Part shown: positions 50,740-59,156 of the stretch, piece by piece | How the letters are laid out: every line of letters starts with the position of its first letter | Numbering within the stretch: the stretch's first letter is position 1 | Assembly: GCA_040381035.1 (NCBI GenBank) | Contig: JBEIHY010000008.1 | Coordinates: 1 to 64,000 of the forward strand | DNA: 64,000 nucleotides | Direction of reading: 5' to 3' | DNA from: REEB506 sp040381035 | Lineage (GTDB): Bacteria; Pseudomonadota; Alphaproteobacteria; Caulobacterales; Aquidulcibacteraceae | Program-made: the position numbers and the translations under genes | Notes under the pieces: generated by a model | Seen by the model: the letters and a program-made list of their open reading frames with translations, nothing else | The model's database searches: none | What the model was told of the DNA's origin: nothing

Positions 50740-51111
50740 ATGCGCATTCGCACCGCCGCCGCCATCCTCGCGATCTTCGCCCTGACCGGCTGCGACCAGC
50801 TGTATCAGTTGCTCGGCCAAGCCGCGCAGGACACCAAGCAGGCCGTCGCGTCGAGCGTCGATGTCAAGACCGCCTGCACGCTCGGTGGCCAGAACGAAGC
50901 CTTCTGCGGCTGCCTGCAAACCCAGCTCGGCCCGCAGCTGAGCAAGGAACACATGGACGCCGCGGTGGCCATCATCCGCTCCAGCATCGGCGGCGATGTC
51001 GGCAAGGCCGCTGAAGCCGCCACCAATATCGATCCAAAGACCCGCCAAGCGCTCGCCGCCTGCGCGGTGCAAGGCGTGGTGGGGGAGGCCAAGCAAGAGG
51101 CGGGGCAGTAG
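50740..51111 (+). CDS. Small lipoprotein, unknown function
   Basis: A 123-residue protein with a lipoprotein signal (MRIRTAAAILAIFALTGC, Cys18) and a helical mature part with four Cys residues (TACTLGGQNEAFCGCLQTQLG and ALAACAVQG), possibly two disulfides. Small Cys-containing lipoproteins of this pattern are frequent in alphaproteobacteria but unnamed. It should sit in a membrane facing the periplasm. It lies between rsgA and the convergent SDR gene. Confidence 0.72.
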   Translation: MRIRTAAAILAIFALTGCDQLYQLLGQAAQDTKQAVASSVDVKTACTLGGQNEAFCGCLQTQLGPQLSKEHMDAAVAIIRSSIGGDVGKAAEAATNIDPKTRQALAACAVQGVVGEAKQEAGQ

Positions 51112-51178
51112 CAGAGCCGGACCGCGGCGTCATACCGGCAATATGCCGCCTGCTGAAAGTCGGCGGTCCAGATACGCG

Positions 51179-52021
51179 CTAATGCGGCTCCTCGCCGCCG
51201 CTCACATTCATGCTTTCGGCGGTAATGTAGTGCGCTTCGTCGGTGCACAGCCAGGCGACCGCGTTGGCGGTGTCTTCCGGCAGGCCCGGCCGACGTAGCG
51301 GGATGCGCCCAGCCATGGCTTTGAGATAGTCATCGACCGAAGCCGCGCCAACGACCTTGGCGAAATACTCGTTCTGCCAGGCGCCCAATCCGGTGGTGAC
51401 ATGATTGGGGCAGACATTGTTGACGGTGATGGCGTGGGGGCCAAGCTCCACCGCCGCAGACCGCGCCAGGCCAACCAGTCCGTGCTTGGACGATGTGTAG
51501 GCCTGGGCATGGGGAAACCCGCTCTTGGCGGCCTGCGAAGCGATATTGACGATCCGCCCGCCTTTACCGGCCGCGATCATCCGCCGCGCCGCCGATTGGA
51601 TGCCGAGGAAGCAGCCTTTCAGGTTCACATCGATCACCGCGTCCCAATCGGCTTCGGTGACCTCCAATAGCGGCTTCATGATATAGCCAATGCCGGCATT
51701 GTTGACCCAGATGTCGAGGCCGCCGAATGTCGTCACCGCATGGTCGGCGAGCGCTTCGACTTCGGCGGGGCTGCGCACATCGCAGGCGCACATGGCCACT
51801 TCCGCGCCCAGCGTGCGAAGATCGGCTGCGATCGCCTCCATCTCGGACATTTCACCGACATGAGCAGCCGCCGTGGCCGCGTCGCGGGCGCGGCCAATGT
51901 CGGACAGCACGATCTTGGCCCCCTCGCGGGCGAGCTTTATGGCGATCGCCTCGCCTAGCCCCTTGCGCCGGCCCGAGCCTGTAATCACAGCGACTTTACC
52001 GCTCAAACGCTTGTCCGACAT
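51179..52021 (-). CDS. SDR family oxidoreductase
   Basis: A 280-residue short-chain dehydrogenase: cofactor loop TGSGRRKGLG (residues 14-23), NNAG (107-110), Ser162 and YTSSKHG (Tyr175, Lys179). The acidic residue after the second strand (LSDIG) suggests NAD preference. It oxidises or reduces a secondary alcohol/ketone; substrate unknown. GGAGGT five bases before the ATG supports the start. It is divergent from the methyltransferase gene; the 108-base gap contains GATATATC at 52079-52086. Confidence 0.9.
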   Translation of the reverse strand: MSDKRLSGKVAVITGSGRRKGLGEAIAIKLAREGAKIVLSDIGRARDAATAAAHVGEMSEMEAIAADLRTLGAEVAMCACDVRSPAEVEALADHAVTTFGGLDIWVNNAGIGYIMKPLLEVTEADWDAVIDVNLKGCFLGIQSAARRMIAAGKGGRIVNIASQAAKSGFPHAQAYTSSKHGLVGLARSAAVELGPHAITVNNVCPNHVTTGLGAWQNEYFAKVVGAASVDDYLKAMAGRIPLRRPGLPEDTANAVAWLCTDEAHYITAESMNVSGGEEPH

Positions 52022-52129
52022 GGCAGACCTCCAAAAGTCGCGTGACAGGCGACCGCAGCCCCTTCACGAAACAGGAATGATATATCTACTATCGAGGCAC
52101 ACCGCCGCCACGCAACCGGGAAACGATCC

Positions 52130-53404
52130 ATGAACGCGCCCGTCAAGCCCCCCAAAGCGAAATCCGCCAAGTCTGCGCCGGCCTATGACGGCCCGCCCGA
52201 TTACCGCGTCGTCGGGCGTCATGGCGTTTACCCTGACCTGACCCATGATGAGATCGCCCGGTTCAACTTTCTCGCCCAGATGAACCGCGCCCTCTCAACC
52301 AAGGTCATGCCGGGCGTCAAAGAGGCCTTTGTCGCCCGCGTCGAGCCCAGCTACAAAAAAGCCAACAAGCGCGCCTTCAAGGATCGTCACGAAGTCCGCA
52401 AGGCGCTGCTGCAAGATCCGATGTTCCAGTGGTGGAGCGCGCTGCGCCGCGCCACGATGGAAAACCGCCAGCAGGCCGGGCGCTGGGTAACGCTGCGCCA
52501 AGCCGAAGCGCTGAACGCGAAGGCGGCCGCGCTGACCAAGAACGGCAAGCAACTGAAGCTCGATGCCTCCGTGAAGCTGCCGCGCTATGTCGAAGCGGTC
52601 GATCATCATTGTATGCCAGGCAGCTATCACACCGAACTGGTCGCCGGCGACGTCACGGGCGCGGCCAACTATGACAGCGGCATCTTTGCCACCACCGGCG
52701 GGATGCTCGGCCTCTACAATGACGGCGGCGGCCAGGCCTTGGCGCAATGGCTCAAGCGCGAGATGCCAGACTTGCAGCCCAAGCGTATCCTCGATCTCGG
52801 CTCCGGCCTTGGCCACAATGTCGTGCCGATCGCGCAAGCTTTTCCAGATGCTGAAGTGGTCGCCGTCGATGTCGGCGCGCCGATGTTGCGCTATGGCGCG
52901 GCGCGCGCGGCCAGCATGGACGTGAAGAACATCGTGTTCGTTCAGGCTGACGCGTCCGATCTGAAGGACTTCGCCGATGAGAGCTTCGATCTCATCCACA
53001 CCTGCATGTTCCTGCACGAAACCTCGATGACCTCGATGCCGAAGATCTTCAAGGAGACGCACCGACTGTTGAAGCCAGGCGGCGTCGTGTTGCATGTCGA
53101 ACAGCCGCAATACGCCAAGGACATGCCGCTGTTTGAGCAGGCGATGCGCGACTGGGATGCGTTCTACAACAACGAACCATTCTGGACGAAAATGCACGAG
53201 ATCGATCTGGACGCCTTCATGGTGAAGTCCGGCTTCGCAAAGGAAACGCTCATTCACGGCGGGGTGGCCGCTGTCGTGGATCCAAAAGTGTTTCCCGAGG
53301 CGGCAAAAGACGACAAGCAAGAAGACTATGGCCGCAAGGCCGCCTGGCATATCGTTGGCGCGCGCAAACCGACGAGCAAGAAGACCGCAAAGGCGTCGAA
53401 ATGA
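52130..53404 (+). CDS. Class I SAM-dependent methyltransferase
   Basis: A 424-residue protein with an N-terminal helical region of about 200 residues and a C-terminal Rossmann methyltransferase domain: RILDLGSGLGHNVVPIAQAF (about 219-238), VAVDVG, FVQADASDLKDFADESFDLIHTCMFLHETS and LKPGGVVLHVEQPQ. The large N-terminal part is not a family I know. The product is likely cytosolic. The next gene overlaps its stop by four bases, so a 117-residue partner is made with it. Confidence 0.85.
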   Translation: MNAPVKPPKAKSAKSAPAYDGPPDYRVVGRHGVYPDLTHDEIARFNFLAQMNRALSTKVMPGVKEAFVARVEPSYKKANKRAFKDRHEVRKALLQDPMFQWWSALRRATMENRQQAGRWVTLRQAEALNAKAAALTKNGKQLKLDASVKLPRYVEAVDHHCMPGSYHTELVAGDVTGAANYDSGIFATTGGMLGLYNDGGGQALAQWLKREMPDLQPKRILDLGSGLGHNVVPIAQAFPDAEVVAVDVGAPMLRYGAARAASMDVKNIVFVQADASDLKDFADESFDLIHTCMFLHETSMTSMPKIFKETHRLLKPGGVVLHVEQPQYAKDMPLFEQAMRDWDAFYNNEPFWTKMHEIDLDAFMVKSGFAKETLIHGGVAAVVDPKVFPEAAKDDKQEDYGRKAAWHIVGARKPTSKKTAKASK

Positions 53405-53754
53405 GCCTCGATCCGATCGCGCTGGCCGGTGCAAAGGCCAAGGGAAAACGACCCTATTTCCTGATCGACAAAGACAGCGAGCGGGTGCTCAATATCGTGA
53501 TGGCGCTAGCCCAGGAAGTCGCCGTCATGCGCGAGCGTATGGACACGATCGAGCGGCTTCTGGAAAAAAACAAAACCATCACCCGCGCCGATATTGACGC
53601 CTTCGCCCCGTCGAAAACCGAAGCCGGCGAGCGCGGCCTGCTGCAGCAAGAATTCATCGCCCGCATCCTGCGCATCGTGCAGCAGGAGCGCGAAGCAATC
53701 GGCGCGGTGGAGGAAACCAGCGAAGACGTCGCAGACGAACTAGCGCAGGCGTGA
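53401..53754 (+). CDS. Hypothetical coiled-coil-prone protein, coupled to the methyltransferase
   Basis: A 117-residue mostly helical protein (MALAQEVAVMRERMDTIERLLEKNKTITRADIDAF and GLLQQEFIARILRIVQQEREAIG). The heptad-like spacing of hydrophobic residues suggests a coiled coil. It starts inside the stop of the methyltransferase gene (ATGA), so the pair probably work together, for example as a complex. No known domain recognised. It is convergent with the broken GFA gene. Confidence 0.72.
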   Translation: MSLDPIALAGAKAKGKRPYFLIDKDSERVLNIVMALAQEVAVMRERMDTIERLLEKNKTITRADIDAFAPSKTEAGERGLLQQEFIARILRIVQQEREAIGAVEETSEDVADELAQA

Positions 53755-53785
53755 GCGCGCAAATCTCCGCGCTGCGTGGCGGCCT

Positions 53786-54242
53786 TCAAGCCTGATTGGT
53801 CTTTATAGATGCGATAAAGTCTTGATAATCCGCCGGGGCGCTCGCCCCCGTTTCCTCTTGCGGCACGTCCTCGCAAAAAGGACGCCCAAGGCCATTTGCT
53901 TTCAATACCGACTTGCTGGGCGATTGGCGCGGCCGCCGGCTCGTCGAGCGAGCCAATTGTCGCATAGATCCCCATCTCCGGACGGTAATAGGCAAAACTC
54001 AATGGCGTGCCGCAATCGCCGCAAAAGCCGCGTTGCGCCAAATTGGAGCCGGCAAAGAACTTCGGCGCCCCCTTGGTCCAGGCAAAGTCCGATTTCGCGA
54101 CGCCCGTTTAAAGCACAAAAGCACTGCCAACCGCGTGTTGGCACATCCGGCAATGGCAGGCATGCGCGCCCTGGGGCGCTGCATAGAACGCGAAGCGGAC
54201 CGCACCGCATTGGCAGCCGCCTTCAGCGATCACCGGCCTCAT
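53786..54242 (-). pseudogene. GFA (glutathione-dependent formaldehyde-activating) family gene, interrupted
   Basis: From ATG 54242 the frame reads GGCQCGAVRF, HACHCRMCQHAVGSAFVL and then TAA at 54110-54108; the same frame resumes TGVAKSDFAWTKGAPKFF, FCGDCGTPLSFAYYRPEMG and GIESKWPWASF. A second lesion follows: the proper end CEDVPQEETGASAPADYQDFIASIKTNQA lies in another frame, and loss of one T from the five-T run (53875-53879) would restore it. All zinc cysteines are intact. Two lesions make decay likely, although sequence errors are possible. It overlaps the start of the next gene set by four bases. Confidence 0.8.
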
Positions 54243-55036
54243 GGTGCTGCCGCCAGGATCACAAACAGATCGTCCGGCATCGGCGCATTCAACTCAAAGT
54301 CACGCCAAATCAGCTCATTTTGCTTTACGCCGTCATAAAACAAGCGAATGCGTCCAGGCTGCACCCAGGACACCCCGGGCTTGGTCCAGAAGTCCGAATA
54401 GACTCGCTCGTGCCAACCGCGATCGGTGCGGAAGCCAACGCGCACGACTGCAAAATCCTTTTGCCGAATGGCAAATTGGGTTTTGCCGCCCGCCGGATCG
54501 ATCACCACAACCACGAAGGCGGCTGCGCCATCGACCAGATCGTCCGGCAGCCGCTCAAGCTTATAGCCGTCGTCCAGCGCAAAACGAATCACGCCAAAGC
54601 CGAAATTCTCTGCCCATTGCTTGTCAGCCTCGGAAGGCGGCTGCTGGCCGGCGGCGGTATAGGAGCGCACACCGTCAAACGCCAGATTGATCCCCGGCTT
54701 GCCGCCGCTGGTGGAGCGGATGCGCACCTTGCCGTCGGCGCGATGGGCGTCAGGCTTAAATTCCGGATAGACGCGCTCGAACTCATAGCGCTCATGCAGC
54801 GTCGGCTTCCCATCGCGATAGAAAATCGCATAACCCTTGAGCTTCAAAGTCTTGGGCCGCCGCCAAGTTTCACCGCCGGCCGCAGCGGTCGCGCGCTCCA
54901 CAATTGTGCGCGCGCTGGTTTCTGGCGCGGTCGGCAGCGAAGCCGTCAACGGCCGGTCCGGCCCTTCTGGCGGGCGCGCGAAAGCTTGCGTTGCGAACGC
55001 CAAAACAGCCACGAGCAAAACGAACAGAAGCCGCAT
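54239..55036 (-). CDS. Secreted hypothetical protein, LolA/outer-membrane-sorting-like
   Basis: A 265-residue protein with a signal peptide (MRLLFVLLVAVLAFATQAFA) and a beta-rich mature part: TLKLKGYAIFYRDGKPTLHERYEF, KVRIRSTSGGKPGINLAFDGVRSY and AIRQKDFAVVRVGFRTDRGWHERVY. The pattern (average conditions of 'x in lkgkg', then substrate-dependent strands) resembles LolA/LolB-like folds, but no family can be named. It probably works in the periplasm. It is coupled to the DUF1330 gene upstream (TGATG at 55036) and to the broken GFA gene downstream. Confidence 0.68.
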   Translation of the reverse strand: MRLLFVLLVAVLAFATQAFARPPEGPDRPLTASLPTAPETSARTIVERATAAAGGETWRRPKTLKLKGYAIFYRDGKPTLHERYEFERVYPEFKPDAHRADGKVRIRSTSGGKPGINLAFDGVRSYTAAGQQPPSEADKQWAENFGFGVIRFALDDGYKLERLPDDLVDGAAAFVVVVIDPAGGKTQFAIRQKDFAVVRVGFRTDRGWHERVYSDFWTKPGVSWVQPGRIRLFYDGVKQNELIWRDFELNAPMPDDLFVILAAAP

Positions 55037-55329
55037 CACAGCGCCTCCACCACCATCACGTCAACATCCGCCAAAGGCGCTCGCGCGGCCTTCAAGGGGG
55101 CGTACTCGGCGCACGTCCAGAACCGCTCAATCGCGGCTTTATCCGGCCATTCCGACACCACCACAGAGCGCCCGCTTTCTCCGCCGCCTTCCCACACTTC
55201 CGCGCCTGGCGCGCGCACGATATAGCGCCCTCCATGGGCAGCCACGAGGGCCGCCGCGGGCTTGCCGTAGCGCTCCAAAAACGCGGCCCGGTCATGGACC
55301 TTCGCGGTGATGATCATATAAGCTGGCAT
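55036..55329 (-). CDS. DUF1330 family protein
   Basis: The 97-residue protein matches DUF1330: MPAYMIITAKVHDRAAFLERYGKPAAALVAAHGGRYIVRAPGAEVWEG and VVVSEWPDKAAIERFWTCAEYAPLKAAR. The family forms ferredoxin-like dimers like EthD and NIPSNAP proteins and is common in catabolic settings, with no proven reaction. The start at 55329 fits the family. It is divergent from the VOC gene; the gap contains the palindrome TTGATATATCAA. Confidence 0.88.
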   Translation of the reverse strand: MPAYMIITAKVHDRAAFLERYGKPAAALVAAHGGRYIVRAPGAEVWEGGGESGRSVVVSEWPDKAAIERFWTCAEYAPLKAARAPLADVDVMVVEAL

Positions 55330-55357
55330 CGGTTGCTCCGATTGCGGCGGCGGCAAT

Positions 55358-55369
55358 TTGATATATCAA
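55358..55369. promoter_or_regulatory. Perfect 12-bp palindrome TTGATATATCAA in divergent gap
   Basis: The palindrome lies midway between the divergent DUF1330 and VOC genes, as an operator would. The core GATATATC occurs also at 31249-31256 and 52079-52086, both in front of unrelated operons. A TetR- or GntR-type site or an AT-rich -10 region are both possible. Confidence 0.4.
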
Positions 55370-55404
55370 GCTGATCTGATTGTTTGTCCAGGAGAACGCC
55401 GCGC

Positions 55405-56289
55405 GTGCATCCGCTTCATGCAGCCACATTGACCGTTCAAGACGCCGCTGCCGCGGCCGCGCGCTATGGGCGCTGGTTTGGTTATGAGCGGATTGAAACG
55501 GCGCTGGTTACGCCAGATATGGCCCGTTCTTGGGGCGCCGAAGCGACCGCGCAGGCGCGCATGATCGTGCTGCGCGCGCCTGTGCCGAGCGGGTCATTTC
55601 TGCGGCTGATCGAACAGCGCCGCGAACCGACCTATCGGTCTATGCGCAGCTTTGGCTGGGCCGCCATCGAGATCTGCGTTCAGGATGTCGACGCCGTGGC
55701 CGCGCGTCTCGCCGACAGCCCTTTCAAAATCATTGGCCCGCCCAAACCGCTTGACGGTTGGCCCGGCATCAAGCCGATGCAGGTGGAAGGCCCAGACGCC
55801 GAAATCGTCTATCTTACCGAAATCCAAACCTGCCCGCCCGGCATGCAGCTGCGCCAGGCGCAAACCCTGATCGATAGCTTGTTCATTCTGGTCGCGGCCC
55901 ATAGCGATCTGACTGGCGCGCGCGACTGGTATCAACAGCGCCTCGGCCTGAAGATTGGCCCGATCAGCGCCATTGCTTACACCATGCTGCAGACCAGTTT
56001 CACCATGCCGGGGGTGACGTTTGAGCTGTGCACCGGCGGCTTTGGCGAAACCGTCTTCCTCGAACTCGACCAGTATCCGCCTGCCGCAGAATCGCGCCCG
56101 CGATTCGCCGCCCACTTGGCGCCCGCCTGCGCGATCGGTACGCTCACCGTTCCCGACCTCGCGCCCTTTGAAGCACACGCCATCGCCACGCCCATCACAC
56201 CGAGCGGGGCCTTCTATGGCGGCCATCGCGCGCTGACATTGAGCGGCCCGGACGGCATCCTGCTTGAACTGATCGAAGCGGAAAAATGA
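55405..56289 (+). CDS. VOC family protein, two-domain
   Basis: A 294-residue protein with two VOC modules (LHAATLTVQDAAAAAARYGRWFG, about 3-25; LIDSLFILVAAHSDLTGARDWYQQRLGLKIG, about 155-185), the layout of extradiol-dioxygenase-like or glyoxalase-like proteins. Metal ligands cannot be assigned with confidence. The GTG at 55405 is preferred, with AGGAG ten bases before; a TTG at 55384 is in frame. It opens a four-gene operon with MDR, CoA-transferase and GST genes, overlapping the MDR start by four bases. Confidence 0.78.
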   Translation: MHPLHAATLTVQDAAAAAARYGRWFGYERIETALVTPDMARSWGAEATAQARMIVLRAPVPSGSFLRLIEQRREPTYRSMRSFGWAAIEICVQDVDAVAARLADSPFKIIGPPKPLDGWPGIKPMQVEGPDAEIVYLTEIQTCPPGMQLRQAQTLIDSLFILVAAHSDLTGARDWYQQRLGLKIGPISAIAYTMLQTSFTMPGVTFELCTGGFGETVFLELDQYPPAAESRPRFAAHLAPACAIGTLTVPDLAPFEAHAIATPITPSGAFYGGHRALTLSGPDGILLELIEAEK

Positions 56290-57293
56290 AACAGATTGTG
56301 CTGAAACATACTTTGGAAAATCGTCCGGAGCCGGACGATTTCATCTTGATCGACGCACCGACGCCGCCATGCCCGCAAGGCGGCATTGTCGTGCGCGTCG
56401 TGCATCTGTCGCTCGATCCCTATGTGGGATCGCGGCTGCGCGGTCGCCATATGGGCGAAGCGGCGCCTCAACCGATGATCGAGGCGATCCCTGGCGGGAT
56501 TGTTGGGCAAGTGAACGAAAGCCGAAGCCCCACTTTCAAGCCTGGCGACTGGGTTCACGCCGCCGCCGGCGCCTGGGCCGAACTGATTGCGCTGCCGGGA
56601 GACGCGGCGCGCAAACTTGATCCCACAGTGGCGCCGCTTGGCGCCCATGCCAGCGTGCTCGGCATGCCGGGCCTGACGGCCTGGGCCGGCATGACGCAGC
56701 TCGCCAAGGTTCGCCCTGGTGATGTCGTTCTGATCGACGCCGCCGCAGGGGCCGTGGGCGGTGCGGCCGGCCAGATCGCACGGCTGATGGGCGCCAAGAG
56801 GGTCATCGGCATCGCGGGCGGAGCCCAAAAATGCGCCGTAGTGGAGCGGGTTTATGGTTTCGATGTCTGCGTCGATTACCGCGCGCCGGATTGGGAAAAA
56901 GCCCTTGCTGCGGCTTGCGCGGGTAACCCGCCAAGTGTGCACTTTGAGAATGTCAGCGTTGCCATGCTGACCACAGCCTTAACGCGCATGGCGCCCTATG
57001 GCCGCGTGGTGCTGTGCGGATTGGCGGATCAGTATCATGCGTCCACGCCGCCGCCCCAGATTCCTGCCGGCCTGATCATCGGCAAGCGTGCTCAGCTGCA
57101 CGGCCTTGTGGTGTATGACTTCTATCCACGCTGGAACGAATACATTGGCTGGGCGGCGCCGCTGGTGCAGGCGCAGACGCTGCGTTTCGTGGAAGATCGC
57201 GTCACGGGTTTGGAGAATGCGCCGATGCTGTTTGGCAAATTAATGCGCGGTGAAAATGTCGGCAAGGCAGTCGTCACAGTGGCTTCGCCATGA
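56286..57293 (+). CDS. NADP-dependent oxidoreductase, zinc-free MDR family (PTGR/curcumin-reductase-like)
   Basis: The 335-residue protein matches the MDR/PTGR1 group: VRVVHLSLDPYVGSRLRG near the start, GMPGLTAWAGM, VLIDAAAGAVGGAAGQIARLMGAKRVIGIAGGAQKC (cofactor site, about 142-178) and YDFYPRW near the end. It reduces C=C of enones with NADPH. No structural zinc cysteines are seen. It is coupled to the VOC and CoA-transferase genes by ATGA overlaps, so it may reduce an unsaturated acid or its CoA ester in that pathway. Confidence 0.87.
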   Translation: MKQIVLKHTLENRPEPDDFILIDAPTPPCPQGGIVVRVVHLSLDPYVGSRLRGRHMGEAAPQPMIEAIPGGIVGQVNESRSPTFKPGDWVHAAAGAWAELIALPGDAARKLDPTVAPLGAHASVLGMPGLTAWAGMTQLAKVRPGDVVLIDAAAGAVGGAAGQIARLMGAKRVIGIAGGAQKCAVVERVYGFDVCVDYRAPDWEKALAAACAGNPPSVHFENVSVAMLTTALTRMAPYGRVVLCGLADQYHASTPPPQIPAGLIIGKRAQLHGLVVYDFYPRWNEYIGWAAPLVQAQTLRFVEDRVTGLENAPMLFGKLMRGENVGKAVVTVASP

Positions 57294-58516
57294 GCGCGCC
57301 GCGGGCTTTGGAGGGCGTGCGGGTGCTTGATCTGTCGCGCGTGCTGGCGGGGCCATGGGCGACGCAGATCCTAGCCGACCTCGGCGCGGAAGTGATCAAG
57401 ATCGAAAAGCCCGGCGCGGGCGACGATACGCGCGGCTGGGGCCCGCCGTTTCTCACCACGCCCGATGGCGCCAAAACGGACGCGGCCTATTTCCTCGCCG
57501 CCAACCGCAACAAGAAGTCCGTCACCGTCGATTTCACCACCCCCGCTGGCGGCGATCTGCTGCGCCGCTTGGTCCCGCACTGTCAAATCTTCGTGGAGAA
57601 TTTCAAGACCGGCGGGCTCGCCAAGTATGGCCTGGATTATGGCAGTTTGCGGCAACTCAACCGGGCGCTGGTCTATTGTTCGGTTACCGGCTTTGGACAG
57701 GATGGGCCCTACGCGCCACGCGCTGGCTACGACTATCTGATCCAGGCCATGGGCGGGCTGATGAGCATAACCGGCCAGGCCGATGGCGCACCGGGCGCTG
57801 AACCCATGAAGGTCGGCGTTGCGGTCGCGGATCTGTTTACGGGGATGTATGCCGTGACTGGGATCCTCGCCGCCCTGCGCCATGCCGAACACACCGGCGA
57901 AGGCCAACACCTCGATATCTGTTTGCTTGAAGCCCAGATAGCGATGCTCGCAAACCAGGCAATGAATTACTTCGTGTCCGGACGATCGCCGACGCGGATG
58001 GGCAATGCGCACCCCAATATCGCGCCTTATCAGGTGTTTGAAACCGCCGATGGGTTTCTGGTTCTTGCGGTTGGCAATGATGGTCAGTTCCGCAGTTTCT
58101 GTTTGGCGGCCAACCTGCCCGGCCTCGACGAAGATCGCCGCTTTGGCGCAAATCAAGATCGCGTCGCCAATCGCGACACACTCACTGCCGCCATCGCGCC
58201 GGCTATGCGCAGCGATACCACAGCTGGATGGATTTCGCGGCTGGAGAAAGCCGGCGTGCCGTGCGGGCCGATCAACACGGTGGGGGAGGTATTTGCAGAT
58301 CCCCATGTGCAGGCCCGCGGCGTGCGCCAGACCATGATCCGCCCCGATGGCGTGGCGGTTGATCTGGTAGCAAGCCCGTTGCGGCTCTCGGCCACTCCGC
58401 CGCGCATCGATCACGCGCCGCCGCCTTTGGGCGCAGACACCGACGAGGTTCTGGGCACTACGTTTGGCCTCACCCCCGCCGAGATCGCCGCTTTGCGCGC
58501 CGCCGGCGCCATCTGA
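57290..58516 (+). CDS. CaiB/BaiF family (type III) CoA-transferase
   Basis: The 408-residue protein begins RALEGVRVLDLSRVLAGPWATQILADLGAEVIKIEKPGAGDDTRGWGPPF, a strong family signature, and has catalytic Asp181 in VGVAVADLFTGMYAVTGILAAL. Together with gcdH this group includes succinyl-CoA:glutarate transferase-like enzymes, but it sits far from gcdH. Its substrate is probably the acid handled by the VOC/MDR operon. It is followed by the GST gene after 13 bases. Confidence 0.92.
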   Translation: MSAPRALEGVRVLDLSRVLAGPWATQILADLGAEVIKIEKPGAGDDTRGWGPPFLTTPDGAKTDAAYFLAANRNKKSVTVDFTTPAGGDLLRRLVPHCQIFVENFKTGGLAKYGLDYGSLRQLNRALVYCSVTGFGQDGPYAPRAGYDYLIQAMGGLMSITGQADGAPGAEPMKVGVAVADLFTGMYAVTGILAALRHAEHTGEGQHLDICLLEAQIAMLANQAMNYFVSGRSPTRMGNAHPNIAPYQVFETADGFLVLAVGNDGQFRSFCLAANLPGLDEDRRFGANQDRVANRDTLTAAIAPAMRSDTTAGWISRLEKAGVPCGPINTVGEVFADPHVQARGVRQTMIRPDGVAVDLVASPLRLSATPPRIDHAPPPLGADTDEVLGTTFGLTPAEIAALRAAGAI

Positions 58517-58529
58517 ATGGGAGTTCGCC

Positions 58530-59156
58530 ATGATTGAGGTGTTTTCAACGCCCACCGCCAATGGCCAGAAAATCCATATCATGCTGGAGGAAACCGGCCT
58601 TTCCTACCGCGTTCGCAATGTCGATCTAGCCGGCGGCGAACACAAAAGCCCATCGGTGCTCAACCACAATCCGCTCGGCAAAATCCCGGCGATCTATGAC
58701 CCCCACGGCCCAGACGGCCTGCCGATCAGCCTCGGCGAGACGGCCGCAATCGCGCTGTACCTTGCCCGAAAAGCCAAGAAATTTGGCCCCGAAAGCGCGC
58801 GCGAGCAGGCAGAGTTTGACTATTGGGCCCACGCCGTGAGCGCCGGGCTTGCCCCGCCTTTTGCGATGCAGTTCTTTTTCACAAGGCTGGCGCCGGCGCG
58901 TGTCGATTGGGCGATCGAGACATTTGAGAAAGCGGCGCACACCATGCTTGGTGTTTTTAATGATCGTATGGCGACGCGCCATTTCATGATCGGCGAGCGC
59001 TTCACCGCCATAGACGCGCTGGTCTATCCGCATCTGGCGACCTCCGCGCAACGTTTGGCCGGCGGATTGTCTGGGTTCGGCAATCTGATTCGCTACGCAG
59101 AGCGCTTGTCGAAACGCGAGGGCGTCAAACGTGGGATGACGGTTCTGCAGAGCTGA
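58530..59156 (+). CDS. Glutathione S-transferase family protein
   Basis: A 208-residue protein: thioredoxin-like N-terminal domain (IEVFSTPTANGQKIHIMLEETGLSYRVRNVDLAGGEHKSP, NPLGKIPAIYD) and helical C-terminal domain (AMQFFFTRLAPARVDWAIETFEKAAHTMLGV). It is of the YfcG/Ure2-like kind, which often reduces disulfides with two glutathiones. GGGAG precedes the ATG at 58530. Its 3' end overlaps the convergent FAD oxidase gene by 32 bases. Confidence 0.9.
   Translation: MIEVFSTPTANGQKIHIMLEETGLSYRVRNVDLAGGEHKSPSVLNHNPLGKIPAIYDPHGPDGLPISLGETAAIALYLARKAKKFGPESAREQAEFDYWAHAVSAGLAPPFAMQFFFTRLAPARVDWAIETFEKAAHTMLGVFNDRMATRHFMIGERFTAIDALVYPHLATSAQRLAGGLSGFGNLIRYAERLSKREGVKRGMTVLQS

Noticed and set aside
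51119..51176. GGACCG/CGGTCC repeat after the small lipoprotein gene as a terminator
   Set aside because: The loop is about 40 bases and no T run follows.
57974..57984. Third copy of the TGTCCGGACA palindrome
   Set aside because: It is one base off (TGTCCGGACG) and lies inside the CoA-transferase gene.
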